16,686 nucleotides of DNA from Saccoglossus kowalevskii (taxonomy: Eukaryota; Hemichordata; Enteropneusta; Harrimaniidae): the NCBI RefSeq assembly GCF_000003605.2, contig NW_003127925.1:5153-21838 (forward strand). The letters run 5' to 3'. The position numbers and the translations under genes were made by a program. Shown one piece after another: positions 9,400-16,686 of this stretch (position 1 is the stretch's first letter; every line of letters starts with the position of its first letter). The notes beneath the pieces were generated by a model, which saw only the letters and a list, made by a program, of their open reading frames with translations, was not told the DNA's origin and ran no database searches.

Positions 9400-12300
9400 T
9401 ATTGCCTTAAAATCCCTATAAAATATAATTTTCAAATTTGAACTTTGACCCGTGAGTATTTTAGTGTGATGAAACATGTCATAAAAATAAGGCTACGTCT
9501 CATTTGTCACTCTATGTGTACAGTTGACCGTAATCTCGCCATCAGCAAATGTGCCACACTAAACAGTGGAACATTCATGAGTTATTTTATTGATACAACG
9601 TGCCTGTCGATAAAACAGTAGCCATTTAGTCCATTTAACTTGATTAAGGATAAATAACATTAACTAAATACCGTTCTAAAACGTCCAGATCACAATCATT
9701 ATGATATTTATCCAGAATTTATATCACTTAACCCTTACATCAAACACGAGTTTATTCTTATATGCGTATGCATCAGTAGAAGACATAATTAATGAAGAAA
9801 TGTAAATCTGAAAATCTAATACTACTTAAATGTATACGTAAATATTAAAGCAAGGTGGCGCAAATGGACACAGAATTGGGCCTTGGACCTTCCTGAAAAT
9901 CACGAGTATCACGTGGTTTAAATTTAAATGCCTTGCAAGAACCAATCAATTTTTTTAAATATTTTTTTTTTCTCAGGTGCTCCCTGTTTGAGGGCGTAAT
10001 CACCTGGGTAAAAGGTGAGACTAACATGCGGTCTTTTGTTTACTACTTAGCGGCTGCGTATCTTTGGGTTTATTCTGCGTGTTCTAATCTTGGTGTTTTT
10101 CCAGTGATTTCGCTAGGTGCAATTAAAATACAGCATGTGTGTCTTGTTTGATATTTGCAAGAGTTTGAGCTGGCCAACATGTTAGTTGTGGTTGATTACT
10201 GGCATGTTGATTTCCTATTTTTGAGCCATGTTTTCAACTTTGTTTATCATTTTCATACAGGAATCTCGTCATATGTTAACATTGTCGTCTATGGAGTTTC
10301 AATTAGTGGTGTGAGCTCTGATTAAATACGTGTCTCGAAAATGGCTCGTAAATACGTCCAATTCTTGCAAATTTGTCAACCATAGTGAGGCAATTATCTT
10401 ATTTTACTATCTGATTTTGGTGTATAATGTATTCATATTCTGTAGGATAAAACAACGAAACGTCATAGTCATAGTCACAAGTCATTTCCGAATCCGCGAT
10501 TCTTTTATATTAACTATAGGTGGCGCACTAGCAACTGATTGTAAACCTGCTACCAAATACCTATCGTGTCAAACTGTTCAAACTCGGAATAAATTTTCAG
10601 ACACTTTTATGAGTTGGTGTCATTGTATCATGACTGTATGTTTAGCTTGACGCCGTGATAAACACATCATCATGCGCTAAACTCTGTGTTTTTTCTAGGC
10701 GTTTCCAAATAAATATCAAACGATGTCGCTGAATCTTTGTATCATATCAACAAGGATATTTCACAATAAACTTTACAACTGTGAACCGTTGGAAGTTATC
10801 TATGGAAAAGTATCATATTAATTTGCTTAAATTTGTAAGCATTCTTGATAAATAAAAATATACATGAGCGCCGAAACAAACAAGACACAAACATCGGTAT
10901 GAATCGGTTGATACTGCATGTTGCCTTTTCACGGGAGCAAACTTGCTGGCTTAGACAACTTACTATCTCGGAAAGGGCAGTTTAATTGACCTTAATCGAC
11001 CTATATTAAACAATGAGACTTTAAATACAAACATGCGGACATATAATCGTGTCTTATTAATAACAACGATACTATCAGGTTTATGCTGTTTTAAATGCGG
11101 CAACAAGCTATATATTTTGACCCCGGCGCTAGTTGTTAATGTTCTGTTTTTTATTTTACATCATCGGCACAGTTCAACTCCAAATCTTCTTTATGCACCC
11201 TTGTTGACATTGGTTATTTGCAGTAACTTTCGTGAACATGAAACTGAACAACATTACTTTTCCGACTCGATATTTCATTCATTTTCAGCAAAGAACCAAC
11301 GTCAAACGTCTTAATTTTACTCCGGAGTGGTTATACAACAAAAGTCTCAGGCGAATTCATGCTTTAAAGTAGATATTCCAAAATTGTGAACATTCAAAAT
11401 GATTCACAAATATAAAATATATTTCAAATACAGCAATTTACTCTCAGCACACAGTCATGCGCAAGTAAGGTTATTTGTTGTGAATGAATTGATTCCAAAA
11501 TCAAGTAATCCTATATCATACTGCCACAAAAATAAACATATGTAATAAATCACTTGTCGGTAAACTGGTAATATATGTCTATGACGTTGCCGCACCGTAC
11601 GAATTTGTCGCCGTGTTGGGGTGAACACGGTCTCATTCAAGTTCAAAACGTTAATACAGCATATGTTTATCCTAGGTATATCAAACGTCATGAAACGCAA
11701 TACTTGTGAAAATACGAAAAAAAACAAAACTGTCTGTATACATGCTAGTTTGTGAAATTACAAGATGTAAAAACACACACCGAAATTGGTCAACACTTTC
11801 AAACCGAGGCTAATAGGTGTGGCTAGCGATGTTTCCCGCGCTCTGTAACCCGCTATACGACAGAGGCAATCACAACAAGTTGTCATGTCACACGTACAGT
11901 ATAATGGGTCCATAGTACGCACTATGAGTAGATCTAAACTGTATTTATAGTACATGCAAAGACTATTAGACATGGAACTAGACTATATTTATCACATTCG
12001 ATGCACTTTTAAAGACATTGATATTTTACGTAAACATAGATGTCATGTCTATTTAAATATAACCAAGACTAGCACAGAGTTAAAAAAAGACAAAAAAAAA
12101 CATATCTAATTCATAGTGTTCGACTCGACATAGCTGGAACGATGTGCGAGTAAATGAAGTTTCTGGTAAATAAACAGTCATGTCTTCTATAATAGACCTT
12201 TTTCCATTCACACACATTGGTGACGATTTCTGTTCTTTGCCCAAAACAATCTTAATTATGCAATTATTGACCGAATAAAAACAAACTTAAAAAAGTCAGA

Positions 12301-13512
12301 TTTATTCAAAACTTCATTGATGACGGTGATAAGTCAATTCTCACGTATTGGTCTCAAGAATTATATATTTATACATCGATGACAGAGGAGAGAAATTATG
12401 ACAACTGCCCTCTGACTGACTTCATTGAACGTCGCACAACGCGAATGACACGTATATGTAATTGGGTAGTGGCTTACAATCAAATGTTTACAAGAACGTA
12501 TGAAAAGTCTCTGAAAAAGTTGTTAAGAAGATGCCTAAATAAGCATTTAGGGAATATAAAGAACGAAACACTGTTCGTCACCAGGCAAGAATGGGGATGT
12601 GCGCGACAATATACAAGACATAGTCGATTCCATTATTTAAAGAACAGCATTCGTAAGAGCCATTATATTTAAATGACTCTCAGGACCACAGTGCCATATT
12701 GGATGAGGACACGCGCTATAATATGTTTGTTATTTCAATTATAATAACGCGAAATGTCAAAAAAATAATATACATGCAGTGGTTGCTTGAGCAAGTAGAA
12801 ATCGAAAGTGTAGTAACGCATATAAAGTTTACAATCGGTACGCAAAAATACGCTAAAAATAGGAATGAAATTAACAACGATTTCTTAACGTAAAATAATT
12901 TAACTGATCCGTGCACGTGGGAACTCACTGGATATTACTCTGTATGTTCGTGCATTGACCTCAATCAGTTGCCATCTGATAACACGGCTGCATTTGATAT
13001 CAATAGACGTACGGTTCTACTATAACTTATAATCGTGGATGTATCAATTTACCAGGCAACTCTCTTTTTAAGGTTAAACTCTTAGTAGTTGCAGTTATCA
13101 AGTCTCCACCGCTTACAGGTTACACATTCAGATTATTATTATAGCGGGCTCAGAGTCAGATTAGTAATAGCGTGAAGTAATGCCTATAAAACAATGAACC
13201 AGAATTGTTGTTCTACCATCCTATACTGCTGTCAGTAAAATTTTATATCTAAATATATAACTATCAACTGGTAACAAATGAATTCCACACTAGGATAAGT
13301 AACCTGAGACAAAGTACATAATTACGAAAACCACGAATCAAAGAACTGCATTGCCCGTACAGCATATGCAATCCATTAGAATACAAGCCATTTTGCAACA
13401 TCTCTGCAAGGGATTAATTGAATAATGATATAAAAATAAAAGAATGACAACTTAATATTATCTATGTTATCTATGTTATTATTTTTCTGAAAGATACTAA
13501 TTCACAAGCTGG
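9400..13512. other. Intergenic region between genes A and B, no gene recognised
   Basis: About 4.1 kb separate the start of A from the end of B. It is AT-rich with many stop codons in all frames. The longest open frames (10330-10650, 11033-11314, 12379-12672) have compositions expected of translated AT-rich DNA and no known motif. No aminopeptidase exon relic was found by eye. It contains a T tract at about 9961-9971, a hairpin at 9974-10006 and a perfect 7-bp hairpin at 11611-11630. Promoter elements of gene A are expected at its left end. Confidence 0.6.
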
Positions 13513-13518
13513 TTTATT
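13513..13518 (-). promoter_or_regulatory. AATAAA overlapping the gene B stop codon
   Basis: The stop context is GAA TAA ACC, so the hexamer AATAAA spans the stop, as in gene A. I see no other AATAAA on the minus strand in the next several hundred bases downstream. The gene therefore uses this one, a variant hexamer, or a distant site. Confidence 0.4.
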
Positions 13519-16281
13519 CGTTCATTGCTGAGATTTTCTGAATGGCTGCTTGTAGGAATAACTTGATTTGCATCATATTCCGATCTGCCCATATAATGTT
13601 GGTCTCCACTCTTTGTACAGCCTTGTAGAAGTCGTTGGCGGTCTCGCCCGGCATATCGTAATATTTCGCACCAAATGCATTGAGCTGAGAAATGCACAAA
13701 ATAAAACTACATTATGAATATATTTACAGGCTGGATTCAAACTCACGACCACGGAAAAACCCCTCGCCTCTGTACAGCCAAAGACGCGTGTTTCAGTACG
13801 TCACAGTAGTCGCCTGGAAAGTCGGCTCAAAATGGCACAACTGAGCACGAGTCCACAGTGGGCATGCGCAGTTCGAATCTCAACATGTGGAAGTATTTCA
13901 TGGTCGTAACATGGTCGAAATTACGAATGTTATAATCGAGAGCGAGCGTAACTCACGACTATACTAGGCATTGTGTTCAGAATTATATTCTGCATGTTGT
14001 TCGTAAAATAAAAAAAAAAACGAATTACACATGTCATTGTAAGTGCGCATTCAATACATTAAACTGCCAATCTTAGTGCAATTGAACAAAATGATATTAA
14101 ACTGACGAAACAATGAATATGATACACTGTATCGTGGAATATAACTAATGTTGCAGAATGTTTTCAAGTTATTACAACTTTTTGTTCATTTGCTTCTATA
14201 GATAACATAAAGGCATTGACATCAATAATTACTTATCTTTTTTCATCATCATATGTACACCTTATGTACTCAGTGTTGCGTAATCTGAACACTGTTGAAC
14301 AATGACCTGTTTTCTAGGATATACGATTACACAGGTTTCTAGCAATTAATTGAAGCATTTCAAATAAAACAATCCGTAAAAACATTAAAGTTTAACTCGT
14401 CTAATTTAAGCCGGCTAATTATGATAATTATCCACAACAATCAACGCACCTTTTTAAGATCATTCTGTGTGTTCATTTTACTTGCAAATGACCATACAAG
14501 GTCATAGGCTTCATCTGAATTCCTAGAACAAAACCAATAATTAAGTGTTGATCGTTACTTATATGCTACACATACAGTTTGTATTGACTTTGGATACAAG
14601 TTACTGTAATGCACTACCCTGGTCATTTTAACCGTATTGGTAACTGACAGTGGTAGTACATTAATCATTGGACGACATCTCTAGAATATCAGAATTAGGT
14701 TGGGTATATTTTTCGCTTCGTTTAACAACTCTTTTGAATTCATTGTCATGTCTGCCACTTTCTTCTCATTCCAATCTCTACCTATCACTTTTTCAATTTA
14801 GTGATTCGATGTGTTGATGATACAATAAAACTTACTTCTCATGCAGGAAATCAAAATTGTTCATGGTGAAGTCCCATGCTAAATCAAAACCTAGTCCCGA
14901 ATTGTCTCGAACATTTTCTATGGTAGAGGTGACACTCAGTGATTCATCATCCATGGCTTTCTCCATGTACCTGGAAGTCAAAAGCGGTCGTGTTTATTTA
15001 CGTGTTGATATCGTGATCATTTCAAATTTATATTATGTTTGTCATATTTACATATTTAGTGTCCATGGTTGCCTGCTGCAGGCCAGTGCAGATTGGAGAC
15101 GACTTTGTTCGTCGGTGTCATTCATCTGTCTCTTGTATGCAAATGACCATTCCGCGTCACCGCCATATCGTATTGATGTGCAATAGACGGTATTTCTCAT
15201 ACTATCTTCGATCCTGTGAAGCGAGCATACAAATAAAGTTAGCAGGGCTTTATAAGTTCTTAAGCAAGCGTTTCGATAATTGGGAAACGCCAGAATTCTC
15301 AACGGTAACATAATAAATAGCTCAAAAATATACAAGGACTTGTCGAACAAAAGTATTGTTGCATATATTTATTACGTATAAATAATCACAATGTAATACC
15401 ATTTACATGAAAACCACACCCATTAAAACATCTCAGTATTATATACACAGCAGCTTACTTGTTATCATCGGGGTTTTCCATCCAATCTCCGTACTGCGCA
15501 GTAGCTTCATTTATACAGTCGGCGTGACTGTAAGAACATGCTGTCCGTAGGGTTTCGCTCATGTGATAGCTGTAACGTACAAGTGAACAATCGTGTGACT
15601 AGTCTAGTTTATACACACTCAGATAAACTGTATATGGATGTCTGTGTCTGATCTGATCATACTTACTAGTCAATTTCCTTTGTAAAATTGTCGAAAGCCC
15701 ATCCGAAATTGTTGTAGTTTGGTGTAATCAAATGGCGGATATATTTCTGCAAGAAATTCACTACAGGTAAGTACCAGAGGTAAAATGACATGGTATTATA
15801 CAATCTTACATCTTTACTTATAATTTTACATCTTAACCTCACCTCAAATAATCCGTATGCGGACGTTCTCCAGATCATATACTTTGTAAACATCTGATCA
15901 GCAACAAATGCCTGCCAGGGACTGTATTCCGACTCCTTGTCAAGATATTCCATTGCTTCCAAGGCAATCACGTGATCTAGGTACAATGCCTCACCGAGAT
16001 AGAAGGCATCGTCGATGAGGTGTACTCGATTCCTAACTGGAAAAATCTGCGAACGTAATTAGTGATGGTGGTATCATGGTTAAATATATACTAAATATGT
16101 TAGTGTCGATTACAAATCGCGAATTAATCAATTGTTAACAACCCCACCTCGTGGTCGTTCAGCAGCTGTTTAATCAGTTTCCTCCAGTTTTCGATGTCAT
16201 AATTGACACGTATAAACGTGGTTTGGTTGATATTTGCGATATACCAATTCACATTAGTTGCGCCCTCTATCTTAATCGTAC
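13514..16281 (-). CDS. Gene B: aminopeptidase N-like paralogue, 3' part (last eight coding exons)
   Basis: A second M1 aminopeptidase whose 5' half, including the anchor and active site, lies beyond the right edge. Exons in transcription order: 16281-16148, 16046-15843, 15746-15667, 15569-15459, 15213-15052, 14970-14836, 14522-14450, 13684-13514. Lengths 134, 204, 80, 111, 162, 135, 73 and 171 equal those of gene A exons 10-17, with the same phases. It encodes about 356 residues of the C-terminal helical domain, from the block [20 protein letters not shown] to the end SAMNE. The cysteine pair in the TACSYSHADC block (15569-15459) and the cysteines in [11 protein letters not shown] and ALACSRQPW (15213-15052) are retained. 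Identity to gene A over 352 compared residues is 294 (about 84%). No stop or frameshift is seen, so it is probably functional, although the catalytic exons cannot be inspected here. Confidence 0.95.
13685..14449. other. Last intron of gene B (765 bases), with a possible insertion
   Basis: Homologous to gene A intron 16 (355 bases), hence about 400 bases longer. The GC-richer segment 13727-13884 near its left end, flanked by inverted tRNA-like words, is a candidate for part of the extra sequence. The remainder is AT-rich without recognised content. Confidence 0.6.
13727..13884. repeat. Possible tRNA-like (pol III B-box) inverted element in gene B intron
   Basis: GAGTTTGAATCC on the minus strand (13744-13733) and GTTCGAATC on the plus strand (13871-13879) both resemble the pol III B box (GGTTCGANNCC). 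Their surroundings also match loosely as inverted arms of about 26 bases (13727-13752 and 13858-13884). The segment is richer in G and C than the surrounding intron. This could be a decayed SINE or fold-back element. No A box was convincingly placed and no intact tRNA fold is claimed. Confidence 0.3.
14523..14835. other. Gene B intron 15 equivalent (313 bases), no recognised content
   Basis: Lies between exons 14970-14836 and 14522-14450, with donor GTAAGT and acceptor TTCTAG. It gives the length reference showing that gene A's matching intron is expanded about fourfold. Nothing else recognised. Confidence 0.7.
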
Positions 16282-16686
16282 CTGTCAACAAATATGGTAT
16301 TTGATGATTAGTTGCTTCCAAAGGAAGACAGATTCGACTTAAATTGCGTTGATATATTTGGGGGAATAACAAATACATGCTCACGAAATTACACTGATGT
16401 CAACCTTTAAATGACGTAATATGAATTACTACATTACGTTGTCAGCCTGCATAACTATCGGTTTGTCTGATTAATATTTCGTTGATACAGCGTGTGCAAC
16501 GTTGCGTATGTTTGTTAATAATAAGTCTATATAATTTATTGTTGAAACTGTTCCTTCTGTAACCTATGAACTGGCTTATGCACTGATACTTTCTCGTAAC
16601 AAAACACTTGTACACTGTGAGTCATTAATGAATGTATTGAATTTCTATTACGTGTTGGTCATGTGTTAACCTGAACTCACACAAAA
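16282..16686. other. Part of a gene B intron running off the right edge
   Basis: In gene A the preceding exon (5642-5554, encoding [17 protein letters not shown]) lies 161 bases upstream of the matching exon. No counterpart is seen here within 400 bases, so this gene B intron is longer or the exon has diverged. No other feature recognised. Confidence 0.55.

Noticed and set aside
11033-11314. 93-codon open frame with a hydrophobic start on the plus strand
   Set aside because: The hydrophobic stretch follows from T-rich sequence; no domain, no neighbours and no evidence of splicing.
12379-12672. 97-codon open frame on the plus strand
   Set aside because: No recognisable motif, composition of translated AT-rich DNA, no paralogous copy and no supported splice context.
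14857-15350. Open frames on the plus strand opposite gene B exons, with similar shadows at 2810-3279 opposite gene A
   Set aside because: They are antisense shadows of conserved exons 14 and 15; their similarity to each other only reflects the paralogous coding strand.
1-16686. CRISPR arrays, bacterial operons, defence systems or viral genes
   Set aside because: No regular short repeats with spacers, no ribosome-binding-site-led gene series and no viral protein motifs; everything codable is explained by two spliced animal genes.

Overview
The window looks like animal nuclear DNA, probably from a marine invertebrate. It is AT-rich, the genes are split by short GT-AG introns, and there is no bacterial gene layout. 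The lineage guess (perhaps an invertebrate deuterostome) rests only on the style of the genes and repeats and is weak.

The content is a tandem pair of aminopeptidase N-like genes (family M1 zinc metallopeptidases), both on the minus strand and head to tail. Gene A is complete: 17 coding exons between 9239 (ATG) and 960 (stop). The splice phases close without a break and give a predicted protein of 966 residues. It has an N-terminal membrane anchor, a Thr/Pro-rich stalk, the GAMEN exopeptidase motif, the HEXXH-X18-E zinc site, the catalytic tyrosine and a long helical C-terminal domain. Gene B enters from the right edge. Only its last eight coding exons (homologous to exons 10-17 of A) lie in the window, from 16281 to the stop at 13514. 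Every shared exon has the same length in A and B. The proteins are about 84% identical over the 352 residues I compared by eye, and no frame break is seen in either.

Layout: 1-944 is sequence downstream of gene A with no recognised gene. Gene A occupies 960-9239. Its intron 10 (4125-5258) holds a decayed tandem repeat of about seven units that gene B lacks, and intron 15 (1559-2839) is also much longer than in B. Positions 9240-9400 hold the 5' leader and a possible promoter of A. Positions 9400-13512 are intergenic, with no gene I can support. Gene B occupies 13514-16281, and its last intron holds a possible tRNA-like insertion. From 16282 to 16686 is part of the next intron of gene B.

Both genes should encode cell-surface ectoenzymes that remove N-terminal amino acids from peptides. 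The pair probably arose by local duplication, after which intron insertions and uneven exon divergence accumulated. I found no convincing undescribed system. The best leads are the patchy divergence between the paralogues, the intronic repeat array, and stop codons lying inside the poly(A) hexamer in both genes.
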